From NCBI RefSeq assembly GCF_003718715.1, contig NZ_CP033465.1, positions 620,001 to 684,000 of the forward strand: 64,000 nt of DNA, in the 5' to 3' direction. The notes under the pieces were generated by a model that worked only from the letters and a program-made list of their open reading frames with translations, was not told the origin of the DNA and did not search any database. Of the stretch, positions 32,092 to 41,335 are shown piece after piece. The stretch comes from Clostridium sp. JN-1. GTDB lineage: Bacteria > Bacillota > Clostridia > Clostridiales > Clostridiaceae. The position numbers and the translations under genes are program-made. Positions within the stretch are counted from its first letter, which is position 1. Each line of letters starts with the position of its first letter.

Positions 32092-33012
32092 ATGTCAGAA
32101 AGTACAAGCTCAACCGGAACTGAAATTCAAGGTATGCCAATAGCAAATATTGCACTAGCTGAAATTATAAATGAAGTTACCGGACAAAGGTATTATTTTG
32201 ATACTGCTGAAAAAGCTGATATTAAGCCGGATTTGAGTAAAGGCAAAGAAGATATACTTAGGGTGAAGAATAGAATAATTGCTATGAACCGTACAGAAGA
32301 TATTTGCATTGGATATAATATAAAGTTAACTGACAATACTTTTCCACCAGAGTTAATGTGCTTAGTAGATGGTGGAACTATGACAAGCAGTGGTTATGAA
32401 GGACCTCAAATTGGAGTTGCAGTGAATAAAACACCTTTTACTCTAAACCTGTACAGCGAAGAAAAAGATTATGATTCCTCTACTGTAAAGTATGTTAAAT
32501 TTGGTTTTAAACATAATAAAGGGACACCAGTAGAATTTAAATTTGAAGATGGTAAGTTTTATGTGCCTGAATTTGAAAGCCATAGCAGACCTAAAAAAGG
32601 CGAGAAACCTGTATACATTGAGTATGTGGATAGGTTGCCTAATGGGGATGAAAGTGATGACCCAACTAAGCCAAGTAGTGTAACAGTACCAGATCCACCA
32701 ACTCCAACAAGTCCTGATTCATCTAAAGGTATTCCAGGAGTTACTGTAGGAACTGATTGCAGAGTAACATGGACTTTTGCGGATGCTGTAAATGATGCAG
32801 ATGTAACAGCTGCTAATTTTAAAGTTACTAAAAAATCCGATGGTTCAGTAGTCACTGGTAATGTAACTATGGATACAACTAAAAAGATAATTACGTTTAT
32901 ACCTACTTCAATAGCTGCAGGAGTAACATATGAAGCTACAGCTAATGCAGTTAGAAAAGCAGATGGAAGCGGAAATACAACAGCTATAACGGTTGAATTT
33001 ACTACAGCATAG
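32092..33012 (+). CDS. Major tail tube protein with C-terminal Ig-like domain
   Basis: 306 residues. The N-terminal 190 residues form the beta-rich tube domain. A Pro/Ser/Asp linker (about 190-220: DPTKPSSVTVPDPPTPTSPD) leads to a C-terminal Big_5/SbsA-type Ig-like domain (VTWTFADAVND, VTYEATANAVRKADG), which would project from the tail and may bind cell-surface sugars. Confidence 0.85.
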   Translation: MSESTSSTGTEIQGMPIANIALAEIINEVTGQRYYFDTAEKADIKPDLSKGKEDILRVKNRIIAMNRTEDICIGYNIKLTDNTFPPELMCLVDGGTMTSSGYEGPQIGVAVNKTPFTLNLYSEEKDYDSSTVKYVKFGFKHNKGTPVEFKFEDGKFYVPEFESHSRPKKGEKPVYIEYVDRLPNGDESDDPTKPSSVTVPDPPTPTSPDSSKGIPGVTVGTDCRVTWTFADAVNDADVTAANFKVTKKSDGSVVTGNVTMDTTKKIITFIPTSIAAGVTYEATANAVRKADGSGNTTAITVEFTTA

Positions 33013-33033
33013 AGTTTAGGAGGGTAAAAATAT

Positions 33034-33489
33034 ATGGAAGAATTAAAGGTTACAAGTTTGGAAGAGTTAAAAAATATGTCTACAGAAATAATAGAATTGA
33101 GTTCTTTTTCAGGGAATAAGCCTTTTTATGTAAGAGTAAAAAGGCTTTCTATTTTAGGGTTATGCCAAAGTGGGCAAATACCTAATCAGCTTTTGGGTGT
33201 AGCCAGAAGATTATTTTATCAGGACAAGATAGATCAAATAGATCTAAAAGAATATGGAAAAGTTATTGACATAATTTGTGAAAGTACATTAGTAGAGCCA
33301 AGTATAGAACAACTTAAAGGAATAGGATTAGAGTTAACTGATACACAAAAATTTGAGTTATGGGCATATAGTCAACAGGGGGTAGAAGGTTTAAAATCCT
33401 TTCGTACAGCAGCAAAGGATACTCTCAATAATAGTGATGGCAAGGACGTACAAAATAAGACCAAGCAAAATTTTAAACATAGAAAATGA
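33034..33489 (+). CDS. Tail assembly chaperone (gpG-like)
   Basis: 151 residues, helical, between tube and tape measure, the standard chaperone position. A second frame overlaps its last 50 bases (33437-33649), as in gpG/gpGT systems. Ends with a basic NKTKQNFKHRK tail. Confidence 0.75.
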   Translation: MEELKVTSLEELKNMSTEIIELSSFSGNKPFYVRVKRLSILGLCQSGQIPNQLLGVARRLFYQDKIDQIDLKEYGKVIDIICESTLVEPSIEQLKGIGLELTDTQKFELWAYSQQGVEGLKSFRTAAKDTLNNSDGKDVQNKTKQNFKHRK

Positions 33490-33649
33490 TTATGATGCAT
33501 TTTGTTTTGATGAAGCGTGTGATTATATACTATATGAATTAAGCAAGGAAAATCCTAAAGCACCAAGATGGAAGAATGAAGAAAAGAATACAGCTAATGA
33601 TAATAAGTCTACAATTGAATGGATGATGAAACATAATAAATCCCTATAA
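33437..33649 (+). CDS. Second tail chaperone frame (gpT-like)
   Basis: About 70 residues: RPSKILNIENDYDAFCFDEA and CDYILYELSKEN match the conserved second-frame chaperone of Gram-positive siphophages. It is in the +1 (or -2) frame relative to the first chaperone. The ATG at 33437 has only a distant AAAGGAT, so it may be made largely by frameshift. Confidence 0.7.
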   Translation: MARTYKIRPSKILNIENDYDAFCFDEACDYILYELSKENPKAPRWKNEEKNTANDNKSTIEWMMKHNKSL

Positions 33650-33660
33650 AATGGTTAATA

Positions 33661-33691
33661 TTGGACATAATGTGAATAATTTTGATATAAT
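33661..33691 (+). promoter_or_regulatory. Own promoter of the membrane gene inserted in the tail operon
   Basis: TATAAT at 33686-33691 with GGACAT at 33663-33668 (17-base spacer) or TTGGAC at 33661-33666 (19). A strong AAGAGGGGAC ribosome site follows. An internal promoter here is unusual for a late operon and suggests expression in the lysogen. Confidence 0.5.
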
Positions 33692-33726
33692 GTAGTAAAT
33701 TATATCATTCAAGAGGGGACATTATT

Positions 33727-34086
33727 ATGGAATTGGATTATATATTTGCGCTTATTTCTATAATTTTTTTTATTACAATGATAGTTTTTTATTTTAAAAG
33801 ACCTAAATTTATGAATAAATTAGAATCTATGCTTGTATGTTTGCTTGGATGCTTACTTTATGGATTTTTGTGTGGAGATTATTATGCAAGTAGTAAGTAT
33901 CGATTTGAATCATCAGCATTATCTGCTGTATTTGGCATGGTAGGAGAGATATTCCTTGTGGCATTAATATATGTGTCTTTTAGCGAAATAAAATGCATGG
34001 AGAAATGGCAAGCTATTGTTATATCTTTATTTGGATTTTTATTTTACGAGGCTCTAAGCGGGGTTTGTTATGGAATCATAAAATAG
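33727..34086 (+). CDS. Membrane protein, probable lysogenic-conversion gene
   Basis: 119 residues with about four membrane helices (ALISIIFFITMIVFYF, MLVCLLGCLLYGFLCG, VGEIFLVALIYVSF, AIVISLFGFLFYEAL). No family recognised. It sits between tail chaperone and tape measure, with a promoter before it and a terminator-like hairpin after it. By analogy with phage membrane morons, superinfection exclusion is possible but unproven. Confidence 0.65.
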   Translation: MELDYIFALISIIFFITMIVFYFKRPKFMNKLESMLVCLLGCLLYGFLCGDYYASSKYRFESSALSAVFGMVGEIFLVALIYVSFSEIKCMEKWQAIVISLFGFLFYEALSGVCYGIIK

Positions 34087-34260
34087 TCTAAAAAGAATCA
34101 CTTAGGTAGTTCTTTTTTCTTTGAAAATACACATAAGGATATTGTTAAATCTCTAAATGAAAAGGCTAATGTAATAGAACTGACGGTTAAAGATGTGAAG
34201 GAACTGAAACAGAACCAAAATGAAATCAAAGATGATCTTAAAAAGGTTAAAATGGATTAA
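34087..34260 (+). pseudogene. Hairpin and coiled-coil gene fragment
   Basis: 34091-34115 forms an imperfect hairpin (AAAGAATCAC/GGTAGTTCTTT) followed by TTTTC, a likely terminator of the membrane gene. Then an open stretch without start codon encodes KANVIELTVKDVKELKQNQN, the end of a small coiled-coil protein of the type at 4405 and 8391, ending in TAA at 34258-34260. Confidence 0.5.
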
Positions 34261-34281
34261 ATAAAATTTAATATATGAGTG

Positions 34282-34310
34282 AGCACTTACTTTTTTAGTA
34301 GGTGCTTTTC
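34282..34310 (+). terminator. Terminator before the tape measure gene
   Basis: 10-bp stem AGCACTTACT/AGTAGGTGCT (one G-T pair) with a 5-base T loop, then TTTCTC. Near-copy of the hairpin at 27605. The tape measure ribosome site follows 10 bases later. Confidence 0.7.
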
Positions 34311-34337
34311 TCATGTCTGAAAGGAGATGAGGTATAT

Positions 34338-36554
34338 TTGGCAATAAATGCAGGATCTGTAGTTGCTTTTATGGAGTTAGACACTTCTAGATTTACAAGT
34401 GGATTAAGCAGTGCAGGCCAGCAAATGAAACAATTTATGAATTCTAATAATTCTGCAGAAGCTAGGATACAAAGTTTAGGCGGGGCAATGAATACTGTGG
34501 GTAAAACAGCAACAAAGGGTTTGACAATTCCTTTGGTAGGTGTTGGAACAGCTGCTACGAAAATGAGTATGGATTTTGGAGCCCAAATGTCTAAGGTTAA
34601 GGCAATTAGTGGTGCAACTGGAGATGATTTTAATAAATTAAGAGAGCAGGCTATAAAGCTAGGAGCTGATACAAATTTTAGTGCAAGTGAAGCTGCTGGA
34701 GGTATGGAGAACTTAGCTAGTGCAGGATTTAGTGTAAATGAAATAATGCAAGCTATGCCAGGAATGCTGGACTTAGCAGCAGCAGGTGATGTAAGTATTG
34801 CAGATGCGAGTGATATAGCAAGTGGTGCATTAAGGGGTTTTGGTATGGAAGCCGATAAAACCTCCCATGTTGCAGATGTCTTAGCAAAAACAGCAGCTGA
34901 TACTAATGCAGGAATAACAGATACTGGAGAAGCTATGAAGTATATTGCTCCAGTTGCACATTCACTTGGAATCAGTTTTGAAGATACGGCAGCTGCTATC
35001 GGATTGTTAAGTAATGCCAACATCAAAGGAAGCCAGGCGGGTACTACATTAAGAAGTGCTTTAACTAATCTTGCAAGTCCTACTAAACAGGCAAGCAAGG
35101 TTATGCAAGAATTAGGTATGAATTTTTTTGATGCACACGGTAAGATGTTACCTTTAGGACAAGTAATACAGCAATTACAAGATAAGACTAAAGGATTAAC
35201 AGAACAACAAAAGGCAAGTGTTATGGAAACATTGTTTGGTAAAGAAGCTATGTCAGGAATGCTTGCCTTAGTTGATCAGGGGCCTGATAAATTTAATAAG
35301 CTTACAAAAGGGTTAAAAAATTGTGATGGTGCGGGTCATGAAATGGCAACTACCATGCAGAAAAACCTAAAAGGTGCTATTGAATCAATGAAAGGATCTC
35401 TTGAAACTTTAGGAATAAGGGTAGGAGATGTCTTAGCTCCTGGAATAAAGAAAGCTGCCAATTTTGTAGCTGCATTAGCAAATGCTTTTAATAAACTTCC
35501 AAGACCAATGCAAACTATAATTGTTTATGCTGGGGTTATGGCTGCAGCATTTGGACCTACAATGATTATATTTAGCAAAATAATAACATCAACTGCTACA
35601 GTAGTTGGGGCTATGGGTAAAATAGGAGATGCCACAAAAGCAATGGGGAAAGCTTTTAAGGATCTTAAATCAGCTGCAAGTATTTTTGCCAAACTACCGG
35701 GATTAATTAAGCCGAATGTATTAATAACTATAGGAATTATTGCTGGATTAGGACTAATAGTATATGAGGTTGTAAAACATTGGGATTGGTTTAAAAAGAA
35801 AGCAATAGCTCTAGGGCAAGCTATAAAAGGAGTGTTTACATCTATAGGTGATGCTCTTACTACATTAATAACATCGTTTAAAAAATTACCTCAAGTCGTT
35901 GTATTCATGATTGACGGTATCGTAAAGGGTATAGCTGAAGGAATACCAAAAGTTATTAAATCTATAATTAATCTTGGAAAGAGATTACTCGAATCATTTA
36001 AAGATTTTTTTGGAATTCATTCACCGTCAACAGTTTTCACCGAATTAGGGGTTTTTATGATGGAGGGACTTGTAAATGGTATAAGTGGTATGGCTAGTAA
36101 AATAAAAAACACGATATCGTCTATAGCTAATTCCATAAAAAATACATTTAAATCACTTTTAGGAATTCATTCTCCTTCTGTAGTTTTTACAGAATTCGGA
36201 GTAAATACTGGTCAGGGTTATATAAATGGATTAGACAAAATGCAAAGTCCTATTAAAAATAGGCTTGTAAGATTAGCAAATGGTATTAAAAGCTTAGGCA
36301 GTGTAAGACCTAAATTAGACGATATTGCATTAAGTGGTGCTTATGAAGGACATTCAGGTGGAAGTTTAAGTAATATAAGAAATAACTCCAGCAAACTTCT
36401 TAATTTTGAACCCAAAATTAATCTGTATGTAACAGTTGCAGATACAGGAGAAAAAGGCACTGCAAAACTTACTAATGAAGTAAAATCAATGGCTAAAAGT
36501 TCACTTAAAAATGGTCTGGTTGATTTCTTCATGAATGATGTTATAAGAGATTAA
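34338..36554 (+). CDS. Tail tape measure protein
   Basis: 738 residues from the TTG at 34338 (AAGGAGATGAGG upstream). TP901-type: SMDFGAQMSKVKAISGATG, ENLASAGFSVNEIM, ALRGFGMEADKTSHVADVLA and GSQAGTTLRSALTNLASP. Hydrophobic segments around 395-430 and 465-485 are usual. Near the C-terminus two copies of a GIHSPS-V-FTE-G motif (about residues 560 and 615) form a tandem repeat. Length sets the tail length; Ala/Gly/Lys-rich throughout. Confidence 0.95.
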   Translation: MAINAGSVVAFMELDTSRFTSGLSSAGQQMKQFMNSNNSAEARIQSLGGAMNTVGKTATKGLTIPLVGVGTAATKMSMDFGAQMSKVKAISGATGDDFNKLREQAIKLGADTNFSASEAAGGMENLASAGFSVNEIMQAMPGMLDLAAAGDVSIADASDIASGALRGFGMEADKTSHVADVLAKTAADTNAGITDTGEAMKYIAPVAHSLGISFEDTAAAIGLLSNANIKGSQAGTTLRSALTNLASPTKQASKVMQELGMNFFDAHGKMLPLGQVIQQLQDKTKGLTEQQKASVMETLFGKEAMSGMLALVDQGPDKFNKLTKGLKNCDGAGHEMATTMQKNLKGAIESMKGSLETLGIRVGDVLAPGIKKAANFVAALANAFNKLPRPMQTIIVYAGVMAAAFGPTMIIFSKIITSTATVVGAMGKIGDATKAMGKAFKDLKSAASIFAKLPGLIKPNVLITIGIIAGLGLIVYEVVKHWDWFKKKAIALGQAIKGVFTSIGDALTTLITSFKKLPQVVVFMIDGIVKGIAEGIPKVIKSIINLGKRLLESFKDFFGIHSPSTVFTELGVFMMEGLVNGISGMASKIKNTISSIANSIKNTFKSLLGIHSPSVVFTEFGVNTGQGYINGLDKMQSPIKNRLVRLANGIKSLGSVRPKLDDIALSGAYEGHSGGSLSNIRNNSSKLLNFEPKINLYVTVADTGEKGTAKLTNEVKSMAKSSLKNGLVDFFMNDVIRD

Positions 36555-36573
36555 GATGAGGAGGTAGTTTATA

Positions 36574-37008
36574 GTGGATATATCTAGACTTAACGAATTT
36601 AATATACAACTTTTATATTCAGATGATGCAGATACAGGTGCTGCAATTACAAATTATAAACCTCCTCGTCCTGCTTATTTTAGAAAGGCTGTTAGAACTG
36701 TTTCAGGATATAGTCAGTTTCAGGATAATGTTAAAAGTGACTGTATAATTGAATTTACAGCTGCTTTTAACATTAAAGGCAATACAGATGCAGAGACTCA
36801 GGTAAATGCACAAAAATATCTGGAATTTGTTAAAAGATACAGTGAGAGATTAACCTTAGTGAATGAATTTGGAGTAACATACAAAGGTTATCTACAGGAG
36901 AAATTTGATCTAGATACAACAATTGAAGGAGATATTTATTATATAGCTACACAGATGCTTTGCAATCATGATGTTTCTGGATGGACAGGTGATACAGATG
37001 CAGTATAG
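36574..37008 (+). CDS. Distal tail (Dit-like) or tail-tip connector protein
   Basis: 144 residues, GTG start at 36574 behind GAGGAGG. Beta-rich (AYFRKAVRTVSGYSQF, then VNEFGVTYKGYLQ). Directly after the tape measure, the position of Dit-type hub proteins. LysM-less and short; assignment rests mainly on order. Confidence 0.6.
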   Translation: MDISRLNEFNIQLLYSDDADTGAAITNYKPPRPAYFRKAVRTVSGYSQFQDNVKSDCIIEFTAAFNIKGNTDAETQVNAQKYLEFVKRYSERLTLVNEFGVTYKGYLQEKFDLDTTIEGDIYYIATQMLCNHDVSGWTGDTDAV

Positions 37009-38113
37009 GGTGGAGATATATAAGAAAATTGGCAGTATGGGATACAGTAATGAAGATGGAGATAAGGTTATACTGCAAAATAGTAATACAAGTATAAGGA
37101 TAAATAGGGCTAGAGATACTCCAAATAGTGAAGCAACTATAATTGCACAATTTGAACATTTACCTCTTGCAGAATATAAAGGTGGCAGCAAAGGCATAAT
37201 AGATAACTTTGCAAGAGTTGAGATATATTTTGATGAAAATATAGAGTTCTCTGGAATTATTAAGAAGTATGAGTATGATGAAGTTGAAAAAGTTATTACT
37301 TTAACCTGCCATGATATGATTTATAGGCTTTTAAATCTTACATTTGAAAATATAGATTATGTGAATACTACTGCAGTTAATGTAATAAGGGATTTAGTAA
37401 TTAGAGCAGGATTGAGTTTTTATAGAAGTGGCGGCACTGATTATTCTATTCCAAAGCTTCATATAGAGGAAGGTACAGCTTATATGGATGTTATACAAAG
37501 CCTTTTAGAAACAATGCATGCAAATATAAGGTGTAGCAAAAGTGGCACTATATTTTTAGAAGAACAATATCCAGATTATGTTGAAAGTGGTGGCGATATA
37601 AACCACTTTGATTGGACATATGTTGATAGTAAAAATGTGGCTACAGACAATGCTGGTAGGGATGCTTCTGAGATGAAAAATATCTTGAAAATAATGTGCC
37701 AGATTCAAGATGGTGATAAAACTCAAACTGTTTTTGACAAGTTTGAAGATCCGAGCATGACTGAATATCTTAATGGTGAGAAATGGTATGAAATAGTAGA
37801 TAATGCATTGGCAAATACACAGGAAAAAAGGAAAGCTGTTGCAGGATGGCAGTATCTTGAGTATTGGAGAAAAAGTACTCCGTTAACTATTTTACCTACT
37901 AAAGGTAATAAGGATATAGAATTAGGACAGGTTGTAAAACTCATAAGAGATAACACAGATCCAGGATATTATTTAGTTGTTGGTATAGATACAGAGGTAA
38001 CAGCAGACAACGGATACACTGATACTTTGCAATTACAAGGTATGAGAGATAAAAGGACTATATACGAAATACCTAAGCTGCTTGCTTCTGGTGTAATGAA
38101 GGAGGCAAGTTAA
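36998..38113 (+). CDS. Tail hub/baseplate protein (gp27/Tal-like)
   Basis: About 371 residues from the ATG at 36998, overlapping the previous gene by 11 bases. VEIYFDENIEFSGIIKKYEY, then TLTCHDMIYRLLN resembles XkdQ/gp27-like hub proteins. C-terminal IELGQVVKLIRDNTDPGYYL and DTLQLQGMRD complete the pattern. It likely forms the tail-tip ring. Confidence 0.75.
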   Translation: MQYRVEIYKKIGSMGYSNEDGDKVILQNSNTSIRINRARDTPNSEATIIAQFEHLPLAEYKGGSKGIIDNFARVEIYFDENIEFSGIIKKYEYDEVEKVITLTCHDMIYRLLNLTFENIDYVNTTAVNVIRDLVIRAGLSFYRSGGTDYSIPKLHIEEGTAYMDVIQSLLETMHANIRCSKSGTIFLEEQYPDYVESGGDINHFDWTYVDSKNVATDNAGRDASEMKNILKIMCQIQDGDKTQTVFDKFEDPSMTEYLNGEKWYEIVDNALANTQEKRKAVAGWQYLEYWRKSTPLTILPTKGNKDIELGQVVKLIRDNTDPGYYLVVGIDTEVTADNGYTDTLQLQGMRDKRTIYEIPKLLASGVMKEAS

Positions 38114-38117
38114 ATCT

Positions 38118-38459
38118 ATGAGTATGGGATTTAAGAATTTTAGAGACCCAGTAGTTTACGTATTAAACCAGGAACTAAGGAAGAAAAACCTTAAAAATAA
38201 AATATCTATGGATACTTCACCAGCTGAATATAGTGGTGACCTTGTTGAATATCCGGTCCAGCTTGTAAGAGATTCTAATACGAAGAAAGTAGTTAAATGT
38301 ATATATGGAACTGGGACAAATCAATGGAGTGAGGAACTTATAAGAGATACCAACGGGAAAGTGTATAGGATTAAAACAACCTATCCTGATGGAAGTATAA
38401 AGACAATACAGATTAATAAGGATTTAGATAACCTTGTTGATAATATAGATTATGTTTAG
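38118..38459 (+). CDS. Small tail protein
   Basis: 113 residues, beta-rich repeats (CIYGTGTNQWSEELIRDTNG, then YRIKTTYPDGSIKTIQI). ATG at 38118. In the tail-tip gene series; exact role not recognisable. Confidence 0.6.
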   Translation: MSMGFKNFRDPVVYVLNQELRKKNLKNKISMDTSPAEYSGDLVEYPVQLVRDSNTKKVVKCIYGTGTNQWSEELIRDTNGKVYRIKTTYPDGSIKTIQINKDLDNLVDNIDYV

Positions 38460-38470
38460 AGGTGATTGAG

Positions 38471-39034
38471 TTGAGCCTGCCAAGTTATGTTATAAATTTT
38501 GATGAATTAGCAGATGCAATAAAAGATTATTTACAAAATGGAGTTAAAGTTGATATAGGAAGTATAACAGTTCCTACAGATAAAATGGAAGATTTGCTTA
38601 CCCAAATAAGAGATAAAATACAGGGCGTAAATTATACAGATTTAATTAATGCATTAAATGCTCTTGGAATTAAATTAGATGGATTGGCTGGTAATTTAGG
38701 TATAAGTGGTATACAAAAAATATATGGAGAAATGCTTGAAATACCCGCAAGTTTAGAAACTTATACAATAGAATTTGCAGTTCCTAAAAAAGGTAGAATT
38801 ACTGGCATAACTTATTCTCAATCAGCTTGGAATTTCCAGGATACATGGGACTTAAAAGTAGGAGATAATATATTATTTACTGGAGTCCGAACCAAAGAAT
38901 ATGGAGAAAATAAATTCTTTAATGTGTTTTATCCAGTAACTGCAGGCCAGAAAATAGACTTTGTATTTAACAATACCAGTGGATCTTCTAAAATATTGTG
39001 GGTAGATTTTAATATATTGGAGGATTCACAATAA
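38471..39034 (+). CDS. Tail protein, paralogue of the N-terminal part of the next gene
   Basis: 187 residues from a TTG at 38471; the start MSLPSYVINFDEL then matches the next protein's MSLPRYVINFDEL, which settles it against the GTG at 38462. A helical segment (to about residue 85) is followed by a jelly-roll-like beta domain with TKEYGENKFFNVFYPV, also shared. A tail-tip carbohydrate-binding role is plausible. Confidence 0.7.
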   Translation: MSLPSYVINFDELADAIKDYLQNGVKVDIGSITVPTDKMEDLLTQIRDKIQGVNYTDLINALNALGIKLDGLAGNLGISGIQKIYGEMLEIPASLETYTIEFAVPKKGRITGITYSQSAWNFQDTWDLKVGDNILFTGVRTKEYGENKFFNVFYPVTAGQKIDFVFNNTSGSSKILWVDFNILEDSQ

Positions 39035-40077
39035 TGAGTTTGCCAAGGTATGTTATAAATTTTGATGAATTGGAAGCTGAATTAAGGTTTAATTTACTAA
39101 AGTTAATAGATGCTGCAATGAAGAATAAGTATCCACAGCTTGATACAGGAGATATTGAATCTTTAATGGCTGAAATAGAAGATTTATTACCTGATGAAAA
39201 ATACAGAAAACTTAAAAATAAAATAAGGCAATTTGTAACACGTAAGTATAATGGTGATCAAAAAGTTAACGGAGCCTTAATTTATATTCCTGCAATTAGA
39301 AGCGACTATAAACAGGATTTTATATTTGATGAAGATGTATACTTAACAGGTTTTAATTTTGACCAAACAGGGTGGAAGAAAGAGGATAGATATAGCTTAT
39401 CCATAGATGAAGAAAAAATAATAGACTGTGCAACTACAAAAGAAATAGGAGAGCATAAATACTTTAATACATATTATTATGTAAATGCTGATATCCCTGT
39501 TTCTTTTATTTTGCATAATATTAGTGGAAACAGCAGACAGGCTTTAGTAGATTTAGAATACTTAACTGCAGGCAGTTTACCGCCATCTGGATCTACTATA
39601 ATATTCTTAGATGTGAGTGGAAGTATGCGAGCATTATTAAAACAAATGTCTGCGTTAATGTTAGAGTATCTTCAAAATTTATATGATATTGATAAAGTAA
39701 GTCTATGTTTTGTATCTGGTATAGAAGACAAATACAAACATGGAACTTACTTTTTTAAAAGAAAAGATTTTGAGGATAAATATAAGGCTATTGATTACTT
39801 ATCTGTGGATTCTAATATACCTTTAGAAGGCGGTGGCACTTATGACATAGTAACTGTGCAGTGTGTGATAGATTATAATATTAGAAATTTTGATAATTAT
39901 ATATTTTGCACAGATCAAGTTTTAGAAAGTGATCCTATTCCGGACTTTATTGATAAACTTAAAAAGTTTTTTAATAAAGACCAAAATGTATTTTCTCTTC
40001 CGGTAGATAAACAGAATGAAAATTATTGGAAGAATGAATTTGAAGAGATTAAATTGTTTAAACCTATAAAACCATAA
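39034..40077 (+). CDS. Tail protein with von Willebrand factor A domain
   Basis: 347 residues; ATG overlaps the previous stop (TAATG). Residues 1-180 are a paralogue of the preceding protein (MSLPRYVINFDEL, TKEIGEHKYFNTYYYV). Residues 185-347 form a VWA fold with a complete MIDAS: DVSGSM (about 193), Thr in GGGTYD (about 269) and Asp in FCTDQ (about 294). VWA domains bind ligands through a metal ion. In a tail protein this suggests adhesion to the host surface or a scaffold for tip assembly. Confidence 0.8.
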   Translation: MSLPRYVINFDELEAELRFNLLKLIDAAMKNKYPQLDTGDIESLMAEIEDLLPDEKYRKLKNKIRQFVTRKYNGDQKVNGALIYIPAIRSDYKQDFIFDEDVYLTGFNFDQTGWKKEDRYSLSIDEEKIIDCATTKEIGEHKYFNTYYYVNADIPVSFILHNISGNSRQALVDLEYLTAGSLPPSGSTIIFLDVSGSMRALLKQMSALMLEYLQNLYDIDKVSLCFVSGIEDKYKHGTYFFKRKDFEDKYKAIDYLSVDSNIPLEGGGTYDIVTVQCVIDYNIRNFDNYIFCTDQVLESDPIPDFIDKLKKFFNKDQNVFSLPVDKQNENYWKNEFEEIKLFKPIKP

Positions 40078-40090
40078 GGAGGTAATGAAA

Positions 40091-41323
40091 TTGGCAGTAA
40101 AAGAAGATTTTTATTATGCAGAGGGAAATTCCAGCGTTAAGAATTTAGTTAAAACTCTTGTTACAGAGATAACTCAAGCAGGAATTTATAAATGGGATTT
40201 AGTTGTACCCGATAGTATAGATAAAATAGGATCAGCAGGAACAGCGCAAACACTAAACTTAATAACGGATGGAAGTACTACAGATAAGGTTCAGACACAA
40301 TATACAACAAGTAAACAAAATGATACATGCATATTGAAAGCTACTACAAGTTATGGAAAAAGTTTTTATGTAAAAATTGATAGACCCATGAGAGAATTGA
40401 CAGTGGCAGAAAATCAGGCTATAAAACTATTTAAAAGTTTACATTCATATACCAATTATGACCATATAGAACATAGGACAGATGCAGAAGTTCTTGAAAT
40501 AATGTATGGAAAAAATCCTATCGTTGAAGGTAGTGGCTATAATGATTATGTAAGTGCTATGACAGTAGGATTTGCTTTAAACAATATAAGGTTTCAAATA
40601 GCAACTGAACTTAATTCTGATAATACAGATATTAATATAAGTAAGGATATACAAGATAAATATAATTATAGGCTGGCTTGGTATAGAAATTTACAGCCAG
40701 AAATAAAGGATTTTTTACCTGTACAGTATTGGATTTGCGTAACCAAAGATAGTATTAATCTAGTATTAAGAGGAGATCCTTCGGCTGATGTGGTACCATA
40801 TAATAACTATTTAACAAGTTATGCTTATATTGGAACTTTGAAGCCTGTAGAAGATTCGGCTTATACAGATGATGAATATAATTTTGGAATAACTGTATCT
40901 TCAGAAATTGAGCCTGAGTACAATAATCCTTATGGTGAGAGAACTGCTACAGGAGTGACAGATGTATGTATGATAGCGAACAAAATAGGAATGCCGTATC
41001 AACCGCATTACCCGGCATTTTATAGTACCAATCCATTTATGGACAAGTGCAGTACAGAAGGGAGCAGGTGGAACCATAAAAAACACCAGTTCAGTGATAT
41101 AACATTAGTTCATCCAGTAGATATGGAACGTGGAAAGATGATTAATGTCTTGGTAGGAGATGCATCTTCCATATATGATGGAGATAAATTGGTATATATG
41201 AAAGGAACGGATTCAGAAGAAAATTATAAGAAGTTTAAGATAACAGCACCATTTAATTTTTTAAATAATAGTGCAAATATAAATTATTGTATAGCAATAA
41301 GATGCCCTCAATCTACTGAATAG
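40091..41323 (+). CDS. Large tail-tip structural protein, unknown family
   Basis: 410 residues from the TTG at 40091 (AAGGAGG eight bases upstream; the ATG at 40085 is too close). Aromatic, Asn/Asp-rich beta sequence. No known domain recognised. Its position between the VWA protein and a Lys/Asn-rich protein places it in the tail-tip or fibre set. Confidence 0.6.
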   Translation: MAVKEDFYYAEGNSSVKNLVKTLVTEITQAGIYKWDLVVPDSIDKIGSAGTAQTLNLITDGSTTDKVQTQYTTSKQNDTCILKATTSYGKSFYVKIDRPMRELTVAENQAIKLFKSLHSYTNYDHIEHRTDAEVLEIMYGKNPIVEGSGYNDYVSAMTVGFALNNIRFQIATELNSDNTDINISKDIQDKYNYRLAWYRNLQPEIKDFLPVQYWICVTKDSINLVLRGDPSADVVPYNNYLTSYAYIGTLKPVEDSAYTDDEYNFGITVSSEIEPEYNNPYGERTATGVTDVCMIANKIGMPYQPHYPAFYSTNPFMDKCSTEGSRWNHKKHQFSDITLVHPVDMERGKMINVLVGDASSIYDGDKLVYMKGTDSEENYKKFKITAPFNFLNNSANINYCIAIRCPQSTE

Positions 41324-41335
41324 GAAGTGAGATAG

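Noticed and set aside
34295-35098. Long leftward frame (267 codons) over the tape measure gene
   Set aside because: Shadow of the Ala/Gly-rich tape measure codons; no site, and composition (Ala/Leu/Pro/Ser) is typical of antisense reading.
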